Shown here in pieces: positions 50,163 to 58,579 of a DNA stretch of 64,000 nt (its first letter is position 1; each line of letters begins with the position of its first letter). Both the position numbers and the translations under genes were made by a program. This stretch comes from Roseibium aestuarii. GTDB lineage: Bacteria > Pseudomonadota > Alphaproteobacteria > Rhizobiales > Stappiaceae. The stretch is from positions 1 to 64,000 of the forward strand of contig NZ_VORA01000007.1 in the NCBI RefSeq assembly GCF_008477545.1. The letters are read 5' to 3'. A model generated the notes under the pieces. That model was not told where the DNA came from, did no database searches, and saw only the letters and a list, made by a program, of their open reading frames with translations.

Positions 50163-50188
50163 TCCTTTGTGCGGGGTGCTGGGGGAGT

Positions 50189-50226
50189 GGGTGAGGGACG
50201 AGGTCCCGGCTCAGGGCCGGGACGGC
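50189..50226. repeat. Extragenic palindromic repeat, copy 2
   Basis: Second copy of the unit at 50032-50070, differing at about two positions, with the same GTCCCGGC/GCCGGGAC hairpin. It is 36 bases from the mch stop and could act as its terminator. Confidence 0.7.
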
Positions 50227-50262
50227 TCCGGGTTCAGGAAATTGCGTGGCTCCCCGCCCCTG

Positions 50263-51315
50263 TCATTTCGGCATCAGCGCCCAGTAGTCGAAGTCGAGGA
50301 TCACGCCTTCAGCGTAGGAGCCGTCGTCCTTGAAGAGGGGGAAGTCCGCACAGGGGCGGTTCTTGGTGGCCACGAGGCGCAGGCGCAGGGCGCCCACGTC
50401 GTCGCGCCCCTCGATCTCCGCAGTGTCGAGCACCTGTGACCAGGCATAGACCGTGTCCCCGGAGAAGAGCGGCGCCACATGGCGCCCGCCGTTGATCGCG
50501 GTGACGTGGAATGCGCTGGCCAGTCCGTTGAAGGAGAGGGCGCGCGCCAGCGAGATGACATGGCCGCCGTAGATCAGGCGCTTGCCGAAACGGCCCTGGC
50601 CTTCCGTGTGCAGGTTGAAGTGCACCTTGGCGGTGTTCTGGTAGAGGCGGGTGGCAAGCTGATGCTCGGCCTCCTCCACCGTCATGCCGTCCACATGGTC
50701 GATCCTTTCGCCAACCTCATAGTCGCCGAAACGGAAGGGGCTGCCGGAAAGATCCGCGTCCCAGCCGTCCATGTCGAGGAGCGGCACCGCATTGCCGAGA
50801 GACGCGGGGGCAAGGCTCTCGGGCAGTTCGGGCACCACCGCTTCGGGGGTCGGCGAGCTTTCGTCGCGCTTCTTCACCATGACCCAGCGCACGTAGTCCA
50901 GCACCTCGGTGCCTTCTGCCGTGTAGCCGGTGGAGCGGACATAGACGACGCCGGTCTTGCCGTTGGAGTTTTCCTTCTTGCCAATGACCTCGGAGACGGC
51001 AGAGAGCGTGTCGCCCGGATAGACGGGGCTGAGGAAGCGCCCGCCGGCATAGCCCAGATTGGCGACCGCGTTGAGGGAGATGTCGGGGACGGTCTTGCCG
51101 AAGACGATGTGGAAGGTCAGCAGGTCGTCGATTGGCGCGCGATCATAGCCCAGGCCCTCGGCGAAGGCATCGGAGGACTGGACGGCGAAGCGTGGCCCGT
51201 AGAGCGCGGTGTAGAGCGCCACGTCGCCGGTGGTCACCGTGCGCGGCGTGGCATGGCGGATCACCTGGCCGACCTCGAAGTCTTCAAAGAAATTGCCGGT
51301 GTTGGTCTTGGTCAT
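50263..51315 (-). CDS. mch: Mesaconyl-CoA hydratase (beta-methylmalyl-CoA dehydratase)
   Basis: A 350-residue protein with two MaoC/hotdog-like halves; the first contains NFFEDFEVGQVIRHATPRTVT (core EDFEVGQVIRH) and the second YGGHVISLARALSFNG. Mch hydrates mesaconyl-CoA to beta-methylmalyl-CoA in the ethylmalonyl-CoA pathway. The placement beside ecm and ccr supports the call. ATG 51315 was chosen; the frame is open to 51369. Confidence 0.9.
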   Translation of the reverse strand: MTKTNTGNFFEDFEVGQVIRHATPRTVTTGDVALYTALYGPRFAVQSSDAFAEGLGYDRAPIDDLLTFHIVFGKTVPDISLNAVANLGYAGGRFLSPVYPGDTLSAVSEVIGKKENSNGKTGVVYVRSTGYTAEGTEVLDYVRWVMVKKRDESSPTPEAVVPELPESLAPASLGNAVPLLDMDGWDADLSGSPFRFGDYEVGERIDHVDGMTVEEAEHQLATRLYQNTAKVHFNLHTEGQGRFGKRLIYGGHVISLARALSFNGLASAFHVTAINGGRHVAPLFSGDTVYAWSQVLDTAEIEGRDDVGALRLRLVATKNRPCADFPLFKDDGSYAEGVILDFDYWALMPK

Positions 51316-51339
51316 GCTTTTCTCGATTCTCTGGCTCTC

Positions 51340-51451
51340 GATCGTCATCCTCGGGCCTGTCCCGAGCATCCAGTAAACCGTGACGCTGGCGTTGTGCTCA
51401 AGCCGTCATCATCGGGGTGCAGGATTCCCGCCGGCGCGGGAATGACGACGG
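51340..51451. repeat. REP-like palindromic repeat pair, copy B
   Basis: Same two units as at 38880-39000. Unit 1 pairs CTCGGG with CCCGAG and continues ATCCAGTA (51347-51375); unit 2 runs from GGATTCCCG to CGGGAATGACGACGG (51422-51451). It lies between mch and ecm. Confidence 0.7.
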
Positions 51452-51481
51452 AAACGATGTGCGCCTGGTTTTAAAGTGCCG

Positions 51482-53494
51482 TCACGCCGCCTGTTCTGCC
51501 CGGTCGCCGACAATCCGGACCACGTCGGCCATGATGTCGGTGAGCTGGAAGTCCTTCGGCGTGTAGACGGCGGCGACGCCCATGGCCTTCAGGGTAGCAG
51601 CGTCCTCGGTCGGGATGATGCCACCGACCACGACGGGAATGTCGTCGGCCTTGTCCTTGCGCAGGCGATCCATCACGTCGCGCACGAGAGCGAGGTGGGA
51701 GCCAGACAGGATCGACAGTCCGATGACGTGGACGTCTTCCTCGATCGCCGCATTGACGATCTGGGCCGGGGTCAGGCGAATGCCTTCGTAGACAACCTCC
51801 ATGCCGCAGTCGCGGGCGCGTACGGCGATCTGCTCGGCGCCGTTGGAGTGTCCGTCCAGTCCCGGCTTGCCGACGAGGAATTTCAGGCGGCGGCCCAGAC
51901 GGGTCGACAGCGCGTTCACCTCGGCGCGGATGGGAGCGAGGTCGTCCGCGTCGTCGCGAACCGCCTGGCCGACACCGGTGGGGGCGCGATATTCGCCAAA
52001 GACCCGGCGCAGCACGGTGCCCCATTCGCCGGTCGTCACCCCAGCCTTTGCGGCGGCGATGGAGGGTTCCATGATGTTGCGGCCTTCGCGGGCGGCAGCT
52101 TCCAGATCGATCAGTGCGGCTTCGACTGCGGCACTGTCGCGCTGGGCGCGCCAGGCCTTGATCCGCTCGACCGCCTCTTCCTCCACATGCTCGGGCACGG
52201 TGAGGATGCCGCCATCTTCACCGGCAGCCAGGGGCGAGGGTTCGCTTTCGGTCCAGCGGTTCACGCCGACGACGATCTGTTCGCCGCTTTCGATCCCGGC
52301 CAGGCGGGTCGAATTGGCTTCCACGAGCTGACGCTTCATGTAGCTGCTGTCGATGGCCGCCACGGCGCCGCCCATGGCATCGATGCGGGCCAGCTCTTCG
52401 CGCGCCTGGGTCTTGAGCTCTTCCACACGGGCCGCGATCTCGCTCGAACCCTCGAAGATGTCGCCATAGTCGAGCAGGTCGGTCTCATAGGCGAGGATCT
52501 GCTGCATGCGCAGGGACCACTGCTGGTCGAAGGGGCGCGGCAGGCCGAGCGCCTCGTTCCAGGCGGGCAGCTGCACGGCGCGGGCGCGGGCGTTCTTCGA
52601 CAGGACGACGGCCAGCATCTCGATCAGGATGCGGTAGACGTTGTTTTCCGGCTGCGGCTCGGTCAGGCCGAGAGAGTTGACCTGAACCCCATAGCGGAAG
52701 CGGCGGTATTTCTCGTCTTCCACCCCATAGCGCTCGCGGCAGATCTCGTCCCACAGCTCGGTGAAGGCGCGCATCTTGCACATCTCGGTTATGAACTTGA
52801 GGCCCGCATTGACGAAGAAGGAGATGCGGCCGACGGCGACGGGGAAGTCTGCCTCCGGAATCGCGCCGCCGGCCTTCAGCCCGTCGAGGATGGCGATGGC
52901 GGTGGCCAGCGCGAAGGACAGTTCCTGAACCGGCGTCGCACCGGCCTCCTGCAGGTGATAGGAGCACACGTTCATGGGGTTCCACTTGGGCATGTTCGTG
53001 TAGGTCCAGGCGATCACATCGGTGGTGAGCCGCAGGGAGGGCGCGGGCGGGAAGACATAGGTCCCGCGCGACAGATATTCCTTGATGATGTCGTTCTGGG
53101 TGGTCCCCGACAGCAGGGCACGGTCGGCGCCTTGTTCATCGGCGGCGGCCACATAGAGCGCCAGCAGCCAGGGGGCCGTGGCGTTGATGGTCATGGAGGT
53201 GTTCATCCGCTCGAGCGGAATGTCGCTGAAGAGGGTGCGCATGTCGCCCAGATGGGAGACCGGCACGCCGACCTTGCCGACTTCGCCGCGGGCCAGCCCA
53301 TCGTCCGGGTCATAGCCGGTCTGGGTGGGAAGGTCGAAGGCGACGGAGAGGCCGGTCTGACCCTTGGCCAGGTTGGACCGGTAGAGCGCGTTGGAATCGG
53401 CGGCGGTCGAGTGACCTGCATAGGTGCGGAAGATCCAGGGCTTGTCGCGCTGGGCCTTTGCGGGGGCGGATCCGGTCTGATCGGATGCGGTCAT
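51482..53494 (-). CDS. ecm: Ethylmalonyl-CoA mutase (adenosylcobalamin-dependent)
   Basis: A 670-residue single-chain mutase that converts (2R)-ethylmalonyl-CoA to (2S)-methylsuccinyl-CoA. The N-terminal substrate barrel (about 15-520) includes FDLPTQTGYDPDD and NMNVCSYHLQEAG-like PMNVCSYHLQ; the C-terminal cobalamin domain has D547-G-H549-S-N-G552 (the D-x-H-x2-G motif) and GLSILSGSH. The ethylmalonyl versus methylmalonyl choice rests on its neighbours ccr and mch and on length, which fits MeaA-type mutases. It is divergent from ccr. Confidence 0.92.
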   Translation of the reverse strand: MTASDQTGSAPAKAQRDKPWIFRTYAGHSTAADSNALYRSNLAKGQTGLSVAFDLPTQTGYDPDDGLARGEVGKVGVPVSHLGDMRTLFSDIPLERMNTSMTINATAPWLLALYVAAADEQGADRALLSGTTQNDIIKEYLSRGTYVFPPAPSLRLTTDVIAWTYTNMPKWNPMNVCSYHLQEAGATPVQELSFALATAIAILDGLKAGGAIPEADFPVAVGRISFFVNAGLKFITEMCKMRAFTELWDEICRERYGVEDEKYRRFRYGVQVNSLGLTEPQPENNVYRILIEMLAVVLSKNARARAVQLPAWNEALGLPRPFDQQWSLRMQQILAYETDLLDYGDIFEGSSEIAARVEELKTQAREELARIDAMGGAVAAIDSSYMKRQLVEANSTRLAGIESGEQIVVGVNRWTESEPSPLAAGEDGGILTVPEHVEEEAVERIKAWRAQRDSAAVEAALIDLEAAAREGRNIMEPSIAAAKAGVTTGEWGTVLRRVFGEYRAPTGVGQAVRDDADDLAPIRAEVNALSTRLGRRLKFLVGKPGLDGHSNGAEQIAVRARDCGMEVVYEGIRLTPAQIVNAAIEEDVHVIGLSILSGSHLALVRDVMDRLRKDKADDIPVVVGGIIPTEDAATLKAMGVAAVYTPKDFQLTDIMADVVRIVGDRAEQAA

Positions 53495-53599
53495 GTCTCG
53501 TTCTCCTCCATGCAGCCTCTCGGCAATCCTCCCGGCCGCCGGGGGAGCCGCGTCGCGTTTCCGGCCTTGCTCCTCTCCTCAAAGAGTGTTGCCGGTCGC

Positions 53600-53772
53600 G
53601 CCTTTTGGCAAAGGCTTTTTATATGCGATGCAAAAAGAATAATGACGGCAAAGGCAAGTTAAGCAATAGTCGTATAGATGCGCCGCGTTTTTCGCAGGAT
53701 AGTTGCGCAAAGGCGGCCCATGAGCCGAATTGCATTTTGCGTTGCAGTATCAGGCACTTGACGTAAACGTCA
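53600..53772. promoter_or_regulatory. Divergent ccr/ecm control region with repeated motifs
   Basis: GCAAAGGC occurs three times (53608-53615, 53648-53655, 53707-53714); the first lies in the perfect inverted repeat GCCTTT-TGGC-AAAGGC (53600-53615). A palindrome TTGCGCAA is at 53703-53710 and the perfect dyad TGACGT-AA-ACGTCA at 53759-53772, 32 bases before the ccr ATG. These are candidate binding sites for one or more regulators of acetate-inducible genes. No gene lies in 53495-53804. Confidence 0.55.
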
Positions 53773-53804
53773 GGGGTCCGCCCTCAAGGGAGGAGATCAA
53801 GACC

Positions 53805-55109
53805 ATGTCCGTGGACGCGGCCGCATCGAACGAAAACACCCCTGTCCCGGCGGAGACGGCGCCGGTGAAGGACCTCTATGAACTGGGGGAAATTCCCCCG
53901 CTCGGCCATGTGCCGAAGAACATGTATGCCTGGACCATCCGGCGCGAGCGTCATGGCCCGCCGGAGCAGGCCATGCAGCTGGAAGTCGTGCCGACCTGGA
54001 CGCTGGACAGCAACGAAGTGCTGGTTCTCGTCATGGCGGCCGGGGTCAACTACAACGGCATCTGGGCCGGCCTCGGCGAGCCGATCAGCCCCTTCGACGG
54101 TCATGGCGCGCCCTATCACATCGCCGGCTCCGATGCCTCGGGCATCGTCTGGGCCGTGGGTGACAAGGTGAAGCGCTGGAAGGTCGGCGACGAGGTCGTG
54201 GTTCACTGCAACCAGGATGACGGCGACGACGAGGAGTGCAACGGCGGTGATCCGATGTTCTCCACCTCCCAGCGCATCTGGGGCTACGAGACGCCGGACG
54301 GGTCCTTTGCCCAGTTCACCCGCGTTCAGGCCCAGCAGCTCATGCCGCGACCCAAGCACCTGACCTGGGAGGAAAGCGCCTGCTACACGCTGACGCTGGC
54401 CACCGCCTATCGCATGCTGTTTGGGCACCATCCCCATGAGCTGAAGCCGGGCCAGAACGTGCTGGTCTGGGGCGCCTCCGGGGGGCTGGGCTCCTATGCG
54501 ATCCAGCTGATCACCACGGCCGGGGCCAATGCCATCGGCGTGATCTCCGACGAGGACAAGCGCGACTTCGTCTTGGGGCTGGGCGCCAAGGGCGTGATCA
54601 ACCGGAAGGACTTCAATTGCTGGGGTCAGCTGCCCAAGGTGAACACGCCGGAATACAAGGAGTGGTTCGCCGAGGCGCGCAAGTTCGGCAAGGCGATCTG
54701 GGACATCACCGGCAAGGGCAACAACGTCGACATCGTCTTCGAGCATCCCGGCGAGGCGACCTTCCCGGTCTCGACGCTGGTCTGCAAGAAGGGCGGCATG
54801 GTCGTCATTTGCGCGGGTACATCCGGCTTCAATTGCACCTTCGACGTCCGCTACATGTGGATGCACCAGAAGCGTCTGCAGGGCTCGCATTTCGCTCATC
54901 TGAAGCAGGCCTCTGCGGCCAACAAGCTGATGATCGAGCGGCGGATCGACCCCTACATGTCGGAAGTGTTCCCCTGGGACCAGATCCCCAAGGCCCATAC
55001 CAAGATGTGGAAGAACCAGCACGCTCCGGGCAACATGTCCGTGCTGGTCTGCGCGCCGAGCACGGGTCTGCGCACCTATGAAGACGTGCTTGCGGCCTGC
55101 AAGCGCTGA
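53805..55109 (+). CDS. ccr: Crotonyl-CoA carboxylase/reductase
   Basis: A 434-residue MDR enzyme that reductively carboxylates crotonyl-CoA to ethylmalonyl-CoA with NADPH and CO2, the key step of the ethylmalonyl-CoA pathway. Seen: VNYNGIWAGLGEPISPFDGH, the long acidic insertion HCNQDDGDDEECNGGDPM, WGASGGLGSYAIQL as NADPH loop, and the C-terminal FAHLKQASAANKLM, all Ccr-specific. The frame is open to 53730; ATG 53805 has GGGAGGAGA upstream. Confidence 0.97.
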   Translation: MSVDAAASNENTPVPAETAPVKDLYELGEIPPLGHVPKNMYAWTIRRERHGPPEQAMQLEVVPTWTLDSNEVLVLVMAAGVNYNGIWAGLGEPISPFDGHGAPYHIAGSDASGIVWAVGDKVKRWKVGDEVVVHCNQDDGDDEECNGGDPMFSTSQRIWGYETPDGSFAQFTRVQAQQLMPRPKHLTWEESACYTLTLATAYRMLFGHHPHELKPGQNVLVWGASGGLGSYAIQLITTAGANAIGVISDEDKRDFVLGLGAKGVINRKDFNCWGQLPKVNTPEYKEWFAEARKFGKAIWDITGKGNNVDIVFEHPGEATFPVSTLVCKKGGMVVICAGTSGFNCTFDVRYMWMHQKRLQGSHFAHLKQASAANKLMIERRIDPYMSEVFPWDQIPKAHTKMWKNQHAPGNMSVLVCAPSTGLRTYEDVLAACKR

Positions 55110-55180
55110 GACTTCCCGGGCGGATCGGCAGCCGACCGCCCGGACCTCCCGGAAACGTCCTGCCCGACGCTTCCCCCTGA

Positions 55181-55215
55181 AGATCCGGCCTCTCCTCGCA
55201 GGCCGGATCTTTTTT
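55181..55215 (+). terminator. Rho-independent terminator of ccr
   Basis: AGATCCGGCC (55181-55190) and GGCCGGATCT (55201-55210) form a perfect ten-base stem with a ten-base loop and six Ts. Confidence 0.92.
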
Positions 55216-55234
55216 GCGCAAGGCCAGGGCGGTG

Positions 55235-56035
55235 TCAGGTCATTGCGAAGGTTCGCACCTGCTTTGAGAAATGGGCATGCCGCAGGCCGAAGACGTGGTG
55301 CAGTATCGTGTCGACATCCGCCGGGTAGAACGGCTTGCGCAGGAACGCCTTCGCCCCAACGCGCTCGGCCGCCTGGTCAAGGGTTGCATTCATCTCGGTG
55401 GACATCAGGATCACATTGGCGTCGCTGGTGTAGGCTGCAAGGCGTTCGGCCAGCTCGATTCCGTCCATTCCCGGCATGTTGAAATCAGTAAAGACGATAC
55501 GGAAGCGGTTCGCCTTCACGCTCTCGATCGCCGCCCGGCCATCTTCGGCCTCATGGATTGTCAGGTTGAAGATGCTCTTCTGCAGGACCTTGCTGACGAT
55601 ACGTCGCACGGTGGCGGAATCATCGACGAGCAGCACGTCATAGGTCTGCTGGATCGCTTCGAAGGTCTCGACAATCTGAAGAACCTGACCATTGTTGAAG
55701 GGCTTGGAGAGGAAGTCATAGGCGCCGAAGGTTTTTAGCTTGTCCTCCGATGCGGCGCTCAGGCGGTCGGACATGGAGATGGCGAAGGTCTTTGAGCCCA
55801 TCACGTGGATCGCGGCCATCACCTCGACACCGCTCAGTTGCGGCATGTTGATGTCGAGAAATGCGATGTCGAAGGACGAGCGGCTCAGGCATTGGACGGC
55901 GGTCTTGCCGTCGTGGGCAAGCGTGATCTCGAAGTCCCGTCCTGTTGCCAGGAGCGCGCGAGCGATGAACTTGCAGACGGTGGTGGAGTCATCGGCGATG
56001 ATGACGCGGATCTTTCGAGGTTCGGTCTCGGACAT
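55235..56035 (-). CDS. Tandem-receiver response regulator without output domain
   Basis: A 266-residue protein made of two REC domains (about 10-125 and 130-250). Each has the acidic pair (IIADDS and LVDDS), the phosphoacceptor aspartate (FLDINMPQ and FTDFNMPG) and the lysine before proline (LSKPF and LRKPF). No DNA-binding or enzymatic output is present, so it probably acts by protein contact in a phosphorelay or chemotaxis-type circuit; no kinase is nearby. ATG 56047 is an alternative start. Confidence 0.9.
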   Translation of the reverse strand: MSETEPRKIRVIIADDSTTVCKFIARALLATGRDFEITLAHDGKTAVQCLSRSSFDIAFLDINMPQLSGVEVMAAIHVMGSKTFAISMSDRLSAASEDKLKTFGAYDFLSKPFNNGQVLQIVETFEAIQQTYDVLLVDDSATVRRIVSKVLQKSIFNLTIHEAEDGRAAIESVKANRFRIVFTDFNMPGMDGIELAERLAAYTSDANVILMSTEMNATLDQAAERVGAKAFLRKPFYPADVDTILHHVFGLRHAHFSKQVRTFAMT

Positions 56036-56416
56036 GGGGGCTTCCATCGGCTTTGATCTTCCGGAGCCGAGCCGGGACCATTGACACTGCCCTAAAGTAA
56101 TAGGGTGGTTTGGTGAACCAATCGATAAGCGGCAATTAGGTAGAAATAACGATATGACATGAAATCTTGAGTTGAATTTCAGCTAAGTAGCATCTTTTTC
56201 GAACTGGACTTCTGTCGCCCTGTGAAAGCCCCGATGTGTAAAACAGGGTCGATCTTCCGCGCCTCGGTGGGGAAGGGACTTCGGAATAAATTTCAGTGTG
56301 GAGGCCGTCTCGCCTCACTTTCACCCTGATCCGCTTCGAAGCCTTGTGGGATGGACCTACCGGCGAGTCGCGCCTCAAGGAGGTACGCCTGGCAGGCGGC
56401 AAGGGGTTTTACAGGA
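56036..56416. other. AT-richer intergenic region between response regulator and CAP gene
   Basis: About 380 bases, distinctly less GC-rich at 56100-56240 than the rest of the window. TTGGT-GA-ACCAA (56110-56121) and TGAAAT/ATTTCA (56160-56181) are small inverted repeats that could be regulator sites for the divergent pair. No gene is supported. Confidence 0.45.
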
Positions 56417-57109
56417 ATGTCGGAAGACTTGAAGGCGGAGCCGATCCGCATGCGGGAGACCGTGACCGGCAACAAGCGCCATGGCGCGCAGCGGCAGCGG
56501 GGCGTGGCGCGCGGGCTCGTGCGGGGACTGTCCGCCGGGATGACCGGGGGCATTGTCGGCACGGCGCTCGTGCTGATGCTGGCCGCCTGCGTGTCCGAGC
56601 CCAAGGCGCCGCCCTTTTACGATGACATGGCGCGGGTGAATGCGGTGGTGGACAGCCAGTCCGCGGCGGCAATGATTTCCAACTACCGGGCCAACAATGG
56701 TCTGGGACTGATCATGGCCGATCCGGCGCTGATGCAGCTGGCCCAGGCCCAGGCCCGGGCCATGGCCAATGCGGGAAGCGTGAATGCGTCGCTGGAGCCC
56801 GGCAACCGCCTGCCGGACCTGCTTGCCGGGATCGGTCAGGGCAACACGGATGCGACCAACAATGTGAGCGGCGGCTACCGCACCCTGGCGGAGGCCTTCT
56901 CCGGCTGGCGCGAAAGTCCCAAGCACAATGCGGTGATGCTTGATGCCCGGGCCACCCGCTTCGGCATTGCGACCGCCTATTCGGCCAATGCCAAGCACAA
57001 GGTGTTCTGGTCGCTGATCATGGCCGCGCCGCAGGGGTCCCAGTCGGCGGTACCGGTTTCCTCCACGACGACCAGCTATTCGCTGGTGCCGACCCCAAAA
57101 GCACACTGA
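56417..57109 (+). CDS. CAP (SCP/PR-1) domain lipoprotein
   Basis: A 230-residue protein whose basic N-terminus leads to a hydrophobic core and a lipobox LAAC near residue 58. The CAP domain (about 85-210) has ISNYRANNGLG, DPALMQLAQAQARAMA, a WRESPKHNAVML segment corresponding to the CAP-2 region and FGIATAYSA. Bacterial CAP proteins are exported proteins of mostly unknown biochemical role. The 3' end overlaps the convergent EamA gene by 92 bases. Confidence 0.8.
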   Translation: MSEDLKAEPIRMRETVTGNKRHGAQRQRGVARGLVRGLSAGMTGGIVGTALVLMLAACVSEPKAPPFYDDMARVNAVVDSQSAAAMISNYRANNGLGLIMADPALMQLAQAQARAMANAGSVNASLEPGNRLPDLLAGIGQGNTDATNNVSGGYRTLAEAFSGWRESPKHNAVMLDARATRFGIATAYSANAKHKVFWSLIMAAPQGSQSAVPVSSTTTSYSLVPTPKAH

Positions 57110-57920
57110 CGAGCACGGTGGCCACGCCGGCGACCTGCAGGGCGTTCAGGGCTTCGGCCCTGAACAGCCATCCCAGCAGCACCGCGCTGAGCGGGCTCAG
57201 GAAGCCAAGGGGCGCTGCGATCTGCGCGCCCAGCCGGCCGATCCCCCGGAACCACAGGGCGTAGGCGAAAACGCCGCCGACGATGCACAGCCAGCCGAAG
57301 CCGATGACGGTGTCGAGCGAGGCGGGCGGCAAAGGCACGTCCATCAGCCACACGACCGGACCGAGCATCAGTCCGCCGGCGGTCATCTGCCAGCCGGCGA
57401 AGGTCAGCGGAGAGACGGGCGGCTGCCACTTGCGGGTGAAGACCGTGCCGCAGGCCATGGAGACCGCACCCAGAAGGCCCGCCGCGAGGCCGAACGGGTC
57501 GAGCCGCGCCTCGGGAGAGAGCACCAGCAGCGCCACGCCTGCGATGCCCAGCAGGGCCGCGAAGACCTGTACGAGCCGCACCTGCGCCCCCAGCAGAACG
57601 CCTGACAGACCGACCACGATGAGCGGCTGGATGGCGCCGACCACGGCGGCGATGCCTCCGGGCAGAAGATAGGCGGCCTTGAACATGCAGACGAAGAACA
57701 GGGTGAAATTCAGGAAACCGAGGATCAGGATCCGCAGCCACCAGATCCCTTGCGGGAGGGTCCGCGTCAGGACCAGGATCAAGAGCCCGGCCGGCAGCGC
57801 CCGCAGGAAGGCCACGATGACAGGATCGACGTGCGGCAGAAATGTCGTCGCGGTGATGTAGGAACTGCCCCAGATCATCGGCGCGAGCGCGGTGGGCAGC
57901 AGATCTTTCGAGAAGGGCAT
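57018..57920 (-). CDS. EamA/DMT-family transporter
   Basis: A 300-residue membrane protein with about ten hydrophobic segments in two EamA repeats (starting near residues 10 and 145); WGSSYI at the start and PLSAVLLGWLF in the second repeat are typical. Substrate unknown (DMT exporters carry metabolites or drugs). It is divergent from a MarR regulator across two palindromes, so it is a probable efflux target. The last 92 bases overlap the CAP gene end to end. Confidence 0.88.
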   Translation of the reverse strand: MPFSKDLLPTALAPMIWGSSYITATTFLPHVDPVIVAFLRALPAGLLILVLTRTLPQGIWWLRILILGFLNFTLFFVCMFKAAYLLPGGIAAVVGAIQPLIVVGLSGVLLGAQVRLVQVFAALLGIAGVALLVLSPEARLDPFGLAAGLLGAVSMACGTVFTRKWQPPVSPLTFAGWQMTAGGLMLGPVVWLMDVPLPPASLDTVIGFGWLCIVGGVFAYALWFRGIGRLGAQIAAPLGFLSPLSAVLLGWLFRAEALNALQVAGVATVLVSVLLGSAPANSWSSWRKPVPPTGTPAARP

Positions 57921-57937
57921 GACGGTCCTGCCGAGCG

Positions 57938-57987
57938 ATTTATCTTGAGGTCAAGATAGTTCTGTTTGTCTTGACGTCAAGATAAAT
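57938..57987. promoter_or_regulatory. Twin MarR-type operators
   Basis: Site 1 is an 18-base palindrome, TATCTTGA-GG-TCAAGATA (57941-57958). Site 2 is TCTTGA-CG-TCAAGA (57969-57982). Centres are 26 bases apart. The outermost arms ATTTATCTTGA (57938-57948) and TCAAGATAAAT (57977-57987) are also perfectly complementary. The sites lie between the EamA start (57920) and the marR start (58007), consistent with repression of both genes. Confidence 0.85.
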
Positions 57988-58006
57988 CTCGGGCATCGGT
58001 TTTCTC

Positions 58007-58561
58007 ATGGATGCCGTCGATCGAATTGTTGAGCAGTGGGCGCGCCAGCGCCCGGACCTGGACACCGCGCCGATGGAGCTCATCGGCCGCATGGCGCGGG
58101 TGCGCAATCACATGGCCCGGGCCATGGACCAGACCTTTGCCGAATTCGGATTGAACGCCGCGAGTTTCGACCTGCTGGCCACGCTGCTTCGGGCGGGGCC
58201 GCCGCATGCCCTGTCGCCGACGGACCTGGCGGCCATGATGATGATCACCTCGGGCACGATGACCAACCGGATCGACCAGCTGGTCAAGACGGGGCTGGTG
58301 GAGCGGCGCAAGAGCCCGACCGATGGCCGGGGTTTCCTGATCTGCCTGACGCCGGAGGGGATGGCGCTCATCGATCGTGCGGTCACGGCGCATGTGGCCA
58401 CGCAGGCTCGGCTCGTGGCGGCGCTGGATCCGGACCAGCGAGCGGCACTGAATGCGGCGCTCTCCGGCCTGCTGATCGGCTTCGAGGGGGAAGGGGCCGG
58501 TGATGGTGCCGGTGACGGGGCCGGGAAAGGTGGCGACGCCGGTGAGGACACCGCCACCTGA
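58007..58561 (+). CDS. MarR-family transcriptional regulator
   Basis: A 184-residue winged-helix regulator with LSPTDLAAMMMITSGTMTNRI as recognition region (core SGTMTNRIDQL) and KSPTDGRGFLICLTPEG as the wing. The C-terminal 25 residues are Gly/Asp/Ala-rich with a GAGDGAGDGAG repeat. It is divergent from the EamA exporter across two palindromes; auto-repression and repression of the exporter are likely. Confidence 0.9.
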   Translation: MDAVDRIVEQWARQRPDLDTAPMELIGRMARVRNHMARAMDQTFAEFGLNAASFDLLATLLRAGPPHALSPTDLAAMMMITSGTMTNRIDQLVKTGLVERRKSPTDGRGFLICLTPEGMALIDRAVTAHVATQARLVAALDPDQRAALNAALSGLLIGFEGEGAGDGAGDGAGKGGDAGEDTAT

Positions 58562-58579
58562 AGGCTCATGTACCGGATC

